A DNA stretch of 64,000 nucleotides, from positions 1 to 64,000 of the forward strand of contig NZ_JAGZSD010000010.1 of the NCBI RefSeq assembly GCF_018381315.1, written 5' to 3'. Each line of letters starts with the position of its first letter. Positions within the stretch are counted from its first letter, which is position 1. A program made the position numbers and the translations under genes. The notes under the pieces were generated by a model. It saw nothing but the letters and a program-made list of their open reading frames with translations. It did no database searches and was not told the DNA's origin. Origin of the DNA: Anaerostipes sp. (lineage in GTDB: Bacteria > Bacillota > Clostridia > Lachnospirales > Lachnospiraceae). Of the stretch, positions 55,931 to 64,000 are shown piece after piece.

Positions 55931-58513
55931 ATGAATATTAATAAGTTTACTCAGAAGTCGATAGAAGCAGTGAATCAGTGTGAAAAAATTGCTTATGACG
56001 GACAAAACCAGGAAATTGACCAGGAACATTTATTATATAGCCTGCTGACTATAGAGGACAGTTTGATTTTAAGCCTTTTGGAGAAGATGAATGTAAATAA
56101 GGATTCCTTCTTATCCCAGGTGCAGGAACTGCTTCAGAAGAAACCAAAGGTTTCCGGCGGCCAGGTATATATGAGCCAGGCACTGAACCAGGTACTGCTG
56201 GCAGGTGAGGACGAGATGAAAGCCATGGGAGATGAGTATGTCTCTGTGGAACATCTGTTTCTGGCTATGATTAAAAAGCCAAACAGCTCTGTAAAAGAAC
56301 TGTTCCGCGGATACGGCATCACCAGAGACCGTTTTTTGGAGGTTTTATCACAGGTAAGAGGAGATAAAAAGGTAACCAGCGATAATCCGGAAGCTACCTA
56401 TGACACTTTGGAGAAATACGGATATGATCTGGTAAAGCGCGCCAGAGAGCAGAAGCTTGACCCGGTAATCGGAAGGGACAGCGAGATCAGAAATGTTGTC
56501 CGCATTCTTTCCAGGAAGAGCAAGAACAATCCGGTGCTTATCGGAGAGCCGGGAGTTGGTAAGACTGCAGTAGTCGAAGGACTTGCCCAGAGGATTGTCC
56601 GCGGGGATGTGCCGGAACAGCTGAAGGACAAGACCATTTTCTCTCTGGATATGGGATCCCTTGTGGCAGGAGCCAAATACAGAGGAGAGTTTGAGGAGAG
56701 GCTGAAAGCAGTTCTTGAGGAAGTTAAGCAGAGTGAAGGCCAGATTATCCTCTTTATTGACGAACTGCATACAATCGTAGGGGCAGGAAAAACAGAGGGA
56801 TCCATGGATGCAGGAAATATGCTGAAGCCGATGCTTGCCAGAGGTGAGCTGCACTGCATTGGAGCGACCACTCTGGATGAGTACCGCCAGTATATTGAAA
56901 AAGATGCGGCTCTGGAGCGCAGGTTCCAGCCGGTTATGGTAGATGAGCCCACAGTGGAAGACACCATTTCCATTCTGAGGGGGATAAAGGAACGCTACGA
57001 AGTTTTCCATGGAGTGAAGATCACAGACGGTTCCCTGGTGGCTGCCGCAACTCTTTCCAACCGTTATATCACAGACCGTTTTCTCCCGGATAAGGCAATT
57101 GACCTGGTAGATGAGGCCTGTGCCATGATCAAGACAGAGATGAATTCTCTGCCGGCAGAACTGGATGAAGTCCAGAGAAAGATCATGCAGATGGAGATTG
57201 AAGAAGCTGCCCTGAAAAAAGAAGATGATAATCTGAGCAGAGAACGTCTCCTGGAACTGCAGAGGGAACTGGCAGAGATGAGGGAAGACTTTAATGCTAA
57301 AAAAGCCACATGGGAAAATGAAAAATCCTCTGTGGAGCGGGTTTCAAAGCTGAGAGAAGAAATTGAATCAGTCAATAATGAAATACAGATCGCCCAGAGA
57401 AACTATGATCTGAACAAGGCTGCAGAACTGCAGTACGGACGCCTTCCCGAGCTGAAAAAACAGCTGGAAGAGGAAGAAGAAAAAGTGAGAAAAGAAGACA
57501 GATCTATGGTCAGGGAAAGTGTCACCGACGAAGAGATTGCCAAGATCATTTCCCGCTGGACCGGAATCCCTGTGGCGAAGTTGACAGAAAGCGAGAGAAA
57601 CAAAACACTTCATTTGGATGAGATCCTGCACAAAAGAGTTGTGGGACAGGACAATGCTGTGCAGCTTGTGACAGATTCCATTATACGTTCCAAGGCAGGC
57701 ATTAAGGATCCAAGCAAACCGATCGGTTCCTTCCTCTTTTTAGGTCCGACTGGTGTGGGTAAAACCGAACTTGCCAAAGCACTGGCAGAAAGCCTGTTTG
57801 ACAATGAACAGAACATCGTCCGCATTGATATGAGTGAATATATGGAGAAGCATTCTGTAGCCCGTCTGATCGGAGCGCCTCCGGGATATGTAGGATATGA
57901 GGAGGGCGGCCAGCTGACAGAAGCAGTCAGAAGAAAACCATATTCTGTTGTACTGTTTGATGAGGTGGAAAAGGCGCATCCTGATGTGTTCAATATTTTG
58001 CTTCAGGTGCTGGACGACGGCAGGATCACGGACTCTAAGGGAAGAACGGTAGATTTTAAAAATACAATATTGATCATGACATCCAACATCGGTTCCACAT
58101 ATTTGCTGGAAGGTATTGATCAAAACGGCAATATTACAAAAGAAGCGGAAGACATGGTTATGGCAGATCTGAAGAACCATTTCCGCCCGGAATTCTTAAA
58201 CCGCCTGGATGAGATGATCCTGTTTAAACCGCTGACAAAAGACAATATTACAAATATCATTGACCTGTTAGTGTCAGATCTGAATAAGCGTCTCAGCGAC
58301 AAAGAATTGGCTGTGGAATTGACACCTGCTGCAAAAATCTTTGTAGCCGACAACGGTTATGATCCGATGTACGGGGCAAGGCCGTTAAAGAGGTATCTGC
58401 AGAAAAGTGTGGAGACATTGGCGGCAAGGCTTATCTTAAGTGATGGGGTCAACATGGAAGATACCATTTTGATTGATGAGCAAAACGGTGAACTTACAGC
58501 AAGAGTGAAATAA
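55931..58513 (+). CDS. clpB: ClpB disaggregase
   Basis: An 860-residue AAA+ chaperone that, with DnaK, rescues aggregated proteins. N-domain about 1-145, AAA1 with GEPGVGKTAV and Walker B IILFIDELHT, long coiled-coil M-domain about 400-520, AAA2 with GPTGVGKTEL and VVLFDEVEKAHP, and C-terminal D2-small domain. The M-domain and the lack of an IGF/IGL ClpP loop mark it as ClpB and not ClpA/C. The start with GGAGGAG is preferred over an in-frame ATG 111 bp upstream that lies before the promoter. Confidence 0.97.
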   Translation: MNINKFTQKSIEAVNQCEKIAYDGQNQEIDQEHLLYSLLTIEDSLILSLLEKMNVNKDSFLSQVQELLQKKPKVSGGQVYMSQALNQVLLAGEDEMKAMGDEYVSVEHLFLAMIKKPNSSVKELFRGYGITRDRFLEVLSQVRGDKKVTSDNPEATYDTLEKYGYDLVKRAREQKLDPVIGRDSEIRNVVRILSRKSKNNPVLIGEPGVGKTAVVEGLAQRIVRGDVPEQLKDKTIFSLDMGSLVAGAKYRGEFEERLKAVLEEVKQSEGQIILFIDELHTIVGAGKTEGSMDAGNMLKPMLARGELHCIGATTLDEYRQYIEKDAALERRFQPVMVDEPTVEDTISILRGIKERYEVFHGVKITDGSLVAAATLSNRYITDRFLPDKAIDLVDEACAMIKTEMNSLPAELDEVQRKIMQMEIEEAALKKEDDNLSRERLLELQRELAEMREDFNAKKATWENEKSSVERVSKLREEIESVNNEIQIAQRNYDLNKAAELQYGRLPELKKQLEEEEEKVRKEDRSMVRESVTDEEIAKIISRWTGIPVAKLTESERNKTLHLDEILHKRVVGQDNAVQLVTDSIIRSKAGIKDPSKPIGSFLFLGPTGVGKTELAKALAESLFDNEQNIVRIDMSEYMEKHSVARLIGAPPGYVGYEEGGQLTEAVRRKPYSVVLFDEVEKAHPDVFNILLQVLDDGRITDSKGRTVDFKNTILIMTSNIGSTYLLEGIDQNGNITKEAEDMVMADLKNHFRPEFLNRLDEMILFKPLTKDNITNIIDLLVSDLNKRLSDKELAVELTPAAKIFVADNGYDPMYGARPLKRYLQKSVETLAARLILSDGVNMEDTILIDEQNGELTARVK

Positions 58514-58522
58514 CAGCAAAAA

Positions 58523-58564
58523 CAAAAAGGGGATATGCCAGGTGATTTGGCATATCCCCTTTGT
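58523..58564. terminator. Bidirectional terminator
   Basis: AAAGGGGATATGCCA and TGGCATATCCCCTTT form a 15-bp stem between clpB and the convergent HAD gene. Confidence 0.92.
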
Positions 58565-58582
58565 TATGTATAACAAGCAGTC

Positions 58583-59413
58583 TTAGAAAGCGGAACGCTG
58601 CGGCCGTAAGAAGCCGTAGTGGTCCAGTGCATTCCAGATTCCGCGGGCATCAATATCGGTGGTCACATACTCGGCTGCGTTTTTGATGCAGTCATAAGCG
58701 TTTCCGAGGGCAATGCCGTGTCCTGCAGCTTCAAACATAGGCAGGTCGTTGGGCGCGTCTCCAAAGGCATAGCAGTCATCTGTCGGGATGTTGAAATATT
58801 CTGCAATAAAAGTGATGGCAGTTCCTTTGGATGTGCCTTCCGGAATGATCTCATAGAAAGAATCATCATTTTGGATACACTTCAGCGGAAAATCCAGAGC
58901 CTTAATCTGTTCAATAAATAAAGCCATATCCTGGGGGACATCGGGGCGGGAAAAGCAGACCAGTTTGTCAAAGGACCTCACGTGGTCCCAGCTGTATTCA
59001 ATGGTCATACCGTCTGAGTTTTTGCTTACTTGGATCATAGAGGCATAATAGGGATGGAACGAAATGTCATCGTCAGTGAAGTAAGAGCAGAGACTGCCTT
59101 CAAGACAGGCCCGAATGCCGTAAGTGCCGCAGAGTTCTATGATTGCGGTCTGGATGTTCTTTGGAAGCGTCCTCTGATAAAGTATATCCCCTTTATAACG
59201 GATATCAGTACCGTTTCCGCAGAGATAACCGTCAAAATCCAGGGAAAAGAAGTCAGCGCCTACATAAGCATACGGTCTTCCCGTATTTAAGAATATTTTG
59301 TGGCCGTTGGCCTGAGCACGCTTCAGGGCCTCTCCTGCACTGGGTGGAATCTGGCCGGTTTTATTGCTGTATAAAGTCTCGTCAACATCAAAAAATAAAT
59401 ACTTATGTTCCAA
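58583..59413 (-). CDS. Cof-type HAD phosphatase
   Basis: A 276-residue HAD-IIB phosphatase. Motif I FFDVDETLYS (nucleophile Asp), motif II NTGRPYAYV, Lys in motif III (GTSKGTAI) and motif IV AFGDAPNDLPMFEAAG. Members dephosphorylate sugar phosphates, flavin mononucleotide or pyridoxal phosphate. DVDETL replaces the commoner DLDGTL. The substrate is not predicted. AGGGAGG precedes the ATG. Confidence 0.9.
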   Translation of the reverse strand: MEHKYLFFDVDETLYSNKTGQIPPSAGEALKRAQANGHKIFLNTGRPYAYVGADFFSLDFDGYLCGNGTDIRYKGDILYQRTLPKNIQTAIIELCGTYGIRACLEGSLCSYFTDDDISFHPYYASMIQVSKNSDGMTIEYSWDHVRSFDKLVCFSRPDVPQDMALFIEQIKALDFPLKCIQNDDSFYEIIPEGTSKGTAITFIAEYFNIPTDDCYAFGDAPNDLPMFEAAGHGIALGNAYDCIKNAAEYVTTDIDARGIWNALDHYGFLRPQRSAF

Positions 59414-59451
59414 AAAAATACCTCCCTATCAGACTTATAATCTGTGCCGCG

Positions 59452-59492
59452 TTAAAAGACATGCCCAGAACAACGAAGTGTCCTAAGCATGT
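59452..59492 (-). terminator. Terminator of the cyclophilin gene
   Basis: On the minus strand GACATGC and GCATGTC pair around a GC-containing middle and are followed by TTTTAA. Confidence 0.6.
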
Positions 59493-59515
59493 CCGGTACA
59501 ATCTTTTGATGTCTT

Positions 59516-60001
59516 TTATTCTTCTACGGTCACAGATTTCATGACCTGTTTTTCCAATGGAGCATCAGAGTAATCAGTTGCAACTTCTGCAAGTTTATTG
59601 ACCACATCCATTCCTTCAATAACCTGTCCGAAGCCAGCGTACTGACCATCCAGGTGCGGAGAAGTTTTATGCATGATAAAGAACTGAGAACCGGCAGAAT
59701 CCGGATCCATTGCTCTTGCCATAGATAAAACGCCCGGGGTATGTTTTAAGTCGTTCTGCACTCCGTTTAAACTGAACTCACCTTTGATAGTGTGTCCCGG
59801 TCCGCCTGTACCGTTTCCGTTCGGGCATCCTCCCTGGATCATAAATCCGGAGATAATGCGGTGGAATGTCAGTCCGTCATAAAATCCTTCCTTTACGAGA
59901 TTGACAAAGTTTTCGACGGTAACTGGGGCAATATCAGGGTACAATTCTGCCTTGATAACATCTCCGTTTTCCATTGTAATTGTTACGATTGGGTTTGCCA
60001 T
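59516..60001 (-). CDS. Cyclophilin-type peptidyl-prolyl isomerase
   Basis: A 161-residue cytoplasmic cyclophilin accelerating proline cis-trans isomerisation in folding. The active-site segments are FHRIISGFMIQGG (with the catalytic arginine), GVLSMARAMDPDSAGSQFFI and HLDGQYAGFGQVIEGMDVV. No signal peptide. AGGAAT-type site upstream. Monocistronic. Confidence 0.95.
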   Translation of the reverse strand: MANPIVTITMENGDVIKAELYPDIAPVTVENFVNLVKEGFYDGLTFHRIISGFMIQGGCPNGNGTGGPGHTIKGEFSLNGVQNDLKHTPGVLSMARAMDPDSAGSQFFIMHKTSPHLDGQYAGFGQVIEGMDVVNKLAEVATDYSDAPLEKQVMKSVTVEE

Positions 60002-60175
60002 AATTCCTATTCCTTTCTATATCTTCCTATATAACTGATTATATAGCAAACCAAAAGAATGTCAATGAAGTTACAAATGTATTAAAAATATTAAAATAAA
60101 TTAATAAAAAGGGTGGCTTTTCATAACAATATCAGTATAATGAGAGATAAAGAATGTCGAATTATGGAGGATTTT

Positions 60176-61036
60176 ATGGGGTTAAGTTTTTACGAAAAGA
60201 AAAAAAAGAAAAAGAAGCTGTGGATTTTCCTGCTCGTTTTGATTATTGCTGTTCTGGGGGCGGCGTGCTGGATGTTTAAAGTAAAAAAAGAAGAGCGTCA
60301 GCAGGCAGCCGCAAAAAAGAGGGCGGAGCGGACAGTCAGGATTACGATCCCGGAAGGATATACGGCAGAACTTACAGCGCAGAAATTAGAAAAGCAGAAT
60401 GTGTGCAGTGCAGAAGACTTTTTAAAGGCTGTCAATGACCTTGACGGATACTCCTACGACTGGATCAAGACGATTCCTGAAAAAGCAAAGGTTACTTATA
60501 AGCTGCAGGGATTTTTATTTCCTGACACCTATGAAGTATATAAAAACACGGATGCGAAGAAGATTGTGGGAATGATGCTGGACAATTTTAATTCGAAATG
60601 GGAGCAGATTTCCAAAGAAAGCAAGAGTAGCCTGACCCCGTATGAGATTGTGACCCTGGCTTCGGTTGTGGAGAGGGAAGCAAAAGTGGATGCAGAATAT
60701 GCAAAGATTTCCGGTGTAATATATAACCGCCTGGATAAAAAAATGAAACTGCAGATTGACGCTACAGTTCTATATCCTCTCACAAAAGGCAAATATAATA
60801 AGAAGAGAACGCTGTATAAGGATCTGGAAGTGGATTCACCATATAATACGTACAAATACCAGGGGCTGCCTGCGGGGCCGATCTGCAATCCGGGAACCAA
60901 CGCACTCAGTGCGGCAGTTTCTCCGCAGAAGAATTCCTATCTCTATTACCATACGGATAAAACAGGAAATGGAACTCATATTTTCTCAGAAACTTTCAGC
61001 CAGCACCAGAAATCATTAGAAAATCAGTCAAAATAG
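60176..61036 (+). CDS. mltG: Endolytic transglycosylase MltG (YceG)
   Basis: A 286-residue membrane-anchored lytic transglycosylase that cuts nascent glycan strands. A lysine-rich N-terminus precedes one transmembrane helix (about 16-36), then a shortened LysM-like region (VRITIPEGYTAELTAQKLEKQ), then the catalytic domain with the essential glutamate in LASVVEREA, VIYNRLDKKMKLQIDATVLY and LPAGPICNPG. It is shorter than typical MltG (about 340-380). GGAGG five bases ahead supports the chosen ATG. Confidence 0.92.
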   Translation: MGLSFYEKKKKKKKLWIFLLVLIIAVLGAACWMFKVKKEERQQAAAKKRAERTVRITIPEGYTAELTAQKLEKQNVCSAEDFLKAVNDLDGYSYDWIKTIPEKAKVTYKLQGFLFPDTYEVYKNTDAKKIVGMMLDNFNSKWEQISKESKSSLTPYEIVTLASVVEREAKVDAEYAKISGVIYNRLDKKMKLQIDATVLYPLTKGKYNKKRTLYKDLEVDSPYNTYKYQGLPAGPICNPGTNALSAAVSPQKNSYLYYHTDKTGNGTHIFSETFSQHQKSLENQSK

Positions 61037-61130
61037 ACAAAAGACACTGTTATTTTTTGGACAAGATTTTTATATAAAAAAATGATTCATAAAGTACTAA
61101 AAAAAATACGAAGAAATTTGGGCAAAATCC

Positions 61131-61159
61131 TTTAAAAACCCGCTTAAATGATGTAGAAT
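61131..61159 (+). promoter_or_regulatory. Promoter of the PFOR gene
   Basis: TTTAAA (61131-61136), 17-bp spacer, TAGAAT (61154-61159), giving a 5' leader of about 145 nt. The leader contains an early stem (GCTGTAT...ATACAGT) with a T-rich tail and further small stems. Confidence 0.5.
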
Positions 61160-61270
61160 AAAGCTGTATGCAGGATTGTATACAGTTTTATTTTGTTCTA
61201 AACAACGGTCTCGTTGTTGTGATAACATCCTGTCTCCGCTGGAAGGAGCAGGGGAAAACTTAAGTGTAGA

Positions 61271-61288
61271 TTGTTAATATTTACACAA
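61271..61288 (+). promoter_or_regulatory. Possible Rex-binding site in the PFOR leader
   Basis: TTGTTAATATTTACACAA matches the Rex consensus TTGTTAA-N4-TTAACAA at 12 of 14 defined bases. It lies within the transcribed leader, where binding would block elongation when NADH is low. Tentative. Confidence 0.4.
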
Positions 61289-61309
61289 GATTTTTTAGGA
61301 GGAAGAAAC

Positions 61310-64000
61310 ATGGCAAGAAAAATGAAAACCATGGATGGTAACACAGCCGCAGCACACGTATCTTATGCGTTTACTGAAACAGCTGCAATCTATCCGATTA
61401 CACCATCCTCACCAATGGCAGAGTCTACAGACCAGTGGGCAACACAGGGTAAGAAAAATATTTTCGGACATCCTGTAAAATTAGTTGAAATGCAGTCAGA
61501 GGCCGGAGCAGCGGGAACTGTTCATGGATCTCTTGCAGCAGGTGCATTGACAACTACATACACTGCATCTCAGGGATTATTACTGATGATTCCTAACATG
61601 TATAAGATCGCAGGTGAGTTAATGCCTTGTGTATTTGATGTATCTGCACGTGCAATCGCATCTCATGCACTGAATATCTTTGGTGATCATTCTGACGTTT
61701 ACGCTTGTCGCCAGACAGGTTTTGCAATGCTTTGCAGCTCCAGCGTTCAGGAAGTTATGGACTTAGGCGCTGTTGCTCATTTATCTACAATCAAGGGAAG
61801 CGTTCCTGTTCTTCATTTCTTCGATGGATTCAGAACATCTCATGAGATCCAGAAGATCGAAATGTGGGACAACGAAGATCTTGCAGACATGGTAGATTAT
61901 GATGCTCTTGAAAAGTTCAGAGCTAACGCTTTGAATCCGGAACATCCGGTTCTCCGCGGATCTGCTCAGAATCCAGATATCTTCTTCCAGGCAAGAGAAG
62001 CATGCAATAAATACTACGATGCATTCCCGGCAATTGTTGAAGATTACATGAACCAGGTAAATGCTAAGATCGGTACAGATTACAAATTATTCAACTACTA
62101 CGGAGCTGCTGACGCAGAATCTGTTATTATCGCAATGGGATCTGTATGTGAGACAATCGATGAGACAATCGATTACTTAACAGCAAAAGGTGAAAAAGTC
62201 GGTGTTGTTAAAGTAAGACTTTACAGGCCATTCGTAGCTGAGAAATTACTCGAAGTTATCCCAGAGACTGTTAAAACAATCAACGTTTTAGACAGAACAA
62301 AAGAACCGGGATCTCTTGGAGAGCCATTATACTTAGATGTTGTTTCTGCATTAAGAGGAACAAAATTCGAACAGGTGACAATCAACGGAGGACGTTACGG
62401 ATTAGGTTCCAAAGATACAACTCCTGCTGATATCATCTCTGTATTCAATAACAAAGATAAGAAAGAATTCACAGTTGCAATCAACGATGATGTAACAAAC
62501 TTATCTCTTGAAAGAGGAGAAGCTGTTTCTTCTACACCGGAAAGCACAGTAAGCTGTAAGTTCTGGGGTCTTGGAGCAGATGGTACTGTTGGTGCCAACA
62601 AGAACTCTATCAAGATCATCGGTGACCACACAGATAAATATGCTCAGGCATACTTTGATTATGATTCTAAGAAATCAGGCGGTGTTACAATTTCCCACTT
62701 ACGTTTCGGAGATGACCCGATCAAAGCAACATACCTGATCAACAAGGCTGATTTCGTTGCATGTCACTGTGCTCCGTACATGACAAAATACAACATGGTT
62801 CAGGACTTAAAAGACGGCGGAACATTCCTGCTGAACTGCAGCTGGCCGGTAGAAGAGATCGGAGATCACCTTCCGGGACAGGTAAAAGCTTACATGGCTA
62901 AACATAACATTAAGTTCTATGTGATCGACGGTATTAAGATCGGTAAAGAAATCGGACTTGGCGGACGTATCAACACAGTGCTTCAGTCTGCATTCTTCAA
63001 ATTATCAGGAATCATTCCGGAAGCAGATGCAATCCAGTACATGAAAGACGCTGCTACAGCTTCTTACAGCAAAAAGGGTGATCACATCGTTAAGATGAAC
63101 CATGATGCAATCGAAGCTGGTGCCAAGAGTGTCGTAGAAGTTCCGGTTCCTGCTGAATGGGCTGACTGCGGAGAAGAAAGCTTACTGCATCCGGTATCAG
63201 GAGACAGAAAAGATCTTGTTGATTACGTTAACAATATCCAGAATGCTGTCAACGGACAGATTGGTAATTCCTTAAAGGTAAGCGACTTAGTTCCTTATGC
63301 TGACGGACATATGCCTCAGGGATCTGCTGCATACGAAAAACGTGGAGTTGCTGTAGATGTTCCTACATGGAATCCGGATAACTGTATCCAGTGTAACTTC
63401 TGTGCTTATGTATGTCCTCATGCAGTAATCCGTCCGGTTGCAATGACAGAAGCAGAACTTGCTGCAGCACCGGAAGCTACAAAATCTCTTCCGATGACTG
63501 GAATGCCGGATTACAAATTTGTAATGACAACAACAGTTCTTGACTGTACAGGATGTGGATCTTGTGCAAATGTCTGCCCAGGAAAGAAAGGCGAAAAAGC
63601 CCTCACTATGGTATCTCTGGACAGCATGAAAGATCAGCAGGAAGTATACAACTACGGACAGTCTTTACCTGTAAAAGAAGATATCTTCGACAAATTCAAA
63701 CCAGAATCTGTTAAGGGAAGCCAGTTCAAGAAACCTCTCCTTGAGTTCTCCGGAGCTTGTGCAGGATGTGGTGAGACACCATATGCAAAACTGATCACTC
63801 AGTTATTTGGTGAAAGAATGTACATCGCCAATGCAACAGGATGTTCTTCTATCTGGGGTGGTTCTTCACCTGCAACACCTTACACAGTAAACAGAGAAGG
63901 ACAGGGACCGGCTTGGTCAAACTCTCTGTTTGAAGATAATGCTGAGTTTGGTTTAGGTATGTTCACAGGACAGACTACACTGAGAGAGCAGACAAAAGAA
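61310..64000 (+). CDS. nifJ: Pyruvate:ferredoxin (flavodoxin) oxidoreductase, 5' part
   Basis: The gene is open to the window end: 897 codons of a protein normally about 1170-1180 residues. PFOR oxidises pyruvate to acetyl-CoA and CO2, reducing ferredoxin, and is central to anaerobic energy metabolism. In order: domain I with AAIYPITPSSPMAEST, domain II, domain III with KSGGVTISHLRFG, the 2x[4Fe-4S] ferredoxin domain (CIQCNFCAYVCPHA and CTGCGSCANVCPG), and the start of the thiamine-diphosphate domain (GACAGCGETPYAK, GCSSIWGGSSPATPY). Codon usage is strongly optimised, as for an abundant protein. TTAGGAGG precedes the ATG. Confidence 0.97.
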   Translation, partial: MARKMKTMDGNTAAAHVSYAFTETAAIYPITPSSPMAESTDQWATQGKKNIFGHPVKLVEMQSEAGAAGTVHGSLAAGALTTTYTASQGLLLMIPNMYKIAGELMPCVFDVSARAIASHALNIFGDHSDVYACRQTGFAMLCSSSVQEVMDLGAVAHLSTIKGSVPVLHFFDGFRTSHEIQKIEMWDNEDLADMVDYDALEKFRANALNPEHPVLRGSAQNPDIFFQAREACNKYYDAFPAIVEDYMNQVNAKIGTDYKLFNYYGAADAESVIIAMGSVCETIDETIDYLTAKGEKVGVVKVRLYRPFVAEKLLEVIPETVKTINVLDRTKEPGSLGEPLYLDVVSALRGTKFEQVTINGGRYGLGSKDTTPADIISVFNNKDKKEFTVAINDDVTNLSLERGEAVSSTPESTVSCKFWGLGADGTVGANKNSIKIIGDHTDKYAQAYFDYDSKKSGGVTISHLRFGDDPIKATYLINKADFVACHCAPYMTKYNMVQDLKDGGTFLLNCSWPVEEIGDHLPGQVKAYMAKHNIKFYVIDGIKIGKEIGLGGRINTVLQSAFFKLSGIIPEADAIQYMKDAATASYSKKGDHIVKMNHDAIEAGAKSVVEVPVPAEWADCGEESLLHPVSGDRKDLVDYVNNIQNAVNGQIGNSLKVSDLVPYADGHMPQGSAAYEKRGVAVDVPTWNPDNCIQCNFCAYVCPHAVIRPVAMTEAELAAAPEATKSLPMTGMPDYKFVMTTTVLDCTGCGSCANVCPGKKGEKALTMVSLDSMKDQQEVYNYGQSLPVKEDIFDKFKPESVKGSQFKKPLLEFSGACAGCGETPYAKLITQLFGERMYIANATGCSSIWGGSSPATPYTVNREGQGPAWSNSLFEDNAEFGLGMFTGQTTLREQTKE

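Noticed and set aside
1..64000. CRISPR array, rRNA operon or prophage
   Set aside because: No regularly spaced direct repeats, no rRNA sequence and no structural phage genes were seen on either strand.

Overview
The window looks like the chromosome of an anaerobic Firmicute of class Clostridia, most likely family Lachnospiraceae; the genus is not settled. Reasons: low-to-moderate GC, strong AGGAGG ribosome sites, pyruvate:ferredoxin oxidoreductase, a short SufB-SufC iron-sulfur assembly pair, many PTS operons with PRD regulators, a Clostridia-style 6S RNA and class I cyclic-di-GMP riboswitches.

Layout. 0-10 kb: tRNA-Arg(ACG); two paralogous secreted NlpC/P60 hydrolases (698 and 9579) with near-identical promoters and 11-bp-phased TGTAA sites; a flavodoxin-like oxidoreductase; sufC-sufB-dtxR; a FlK-type thioesterase and an SDR; a diguanylate cyclase beside a small serine recombinase, with an inverted repeat around its promoter; an Fpg-like protein lacking the catalytic proline; DegV. 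10.4-20.2 kb: a PRD-regulated sugar operon (class II aldolase, fructose-type PTS IIA/IIB/IIC, bicupin, HAD phosphatase, RpiB-type isomerase, tagatose/psicose-3-epimerase-like enzyme, DhaK and DhaL). 20.4-23.5 kb: a FeoB-associated small protein behind a Fur-like box, 6S RNA, pyrG and an AIM24 protein. 23.5-38.7 kb: a polyol region with two sorE-deoR pairs, two mannitol-type PTS permeases, mtlR, mtlF, mtlD, the ribulose-monophosphate pair hps-phi, and a second MtlD-like dehydrogenase. 39-45 kb: FAD dehydrogenase, MATE transporter, PHP phosphoesterase, and an Hpt plus REC-PAS-GGDEF signalling pair.

45.1-51.4 kb is the most striking stretch. An ABC permease gene is cut in two: its last 34 codons lie at about 45.14-45.25 kb and the rest at 49.93-50.64 kb. 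The 4.7 kb between them behaves as an integrated element with a large serine recombinase, a coupled 49-codon gene, and a two-gene cargo (MHS-family transporter plus metallophosphoesterase). Both element ends carry an inverted GAGCGC next to a shared AAA/TTT core.

51.4-52.8 kb holds two class I c-di-GMP riboswitches in series ahead of a secreted metalloprotease of the anthrax-lethal-factor / Pro-Pro endopeptidase type. With two diguanylate cyclases in the same window this makes a plausible c-di-GMP surface-remodelling circuit. 53-64 kb is mostly housekeeping: sfsA, a TetR-MFS efflux pair with palindromic operators, clpB, a Cof-type phosphatase, cyclophilin, mltG, and the start of a pyruvate:ferredoxin oxidoreductase that runs off the end.

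An intergenic repeat family recurs about eight times, usually starting at the U-run of an intrinsic terminator.
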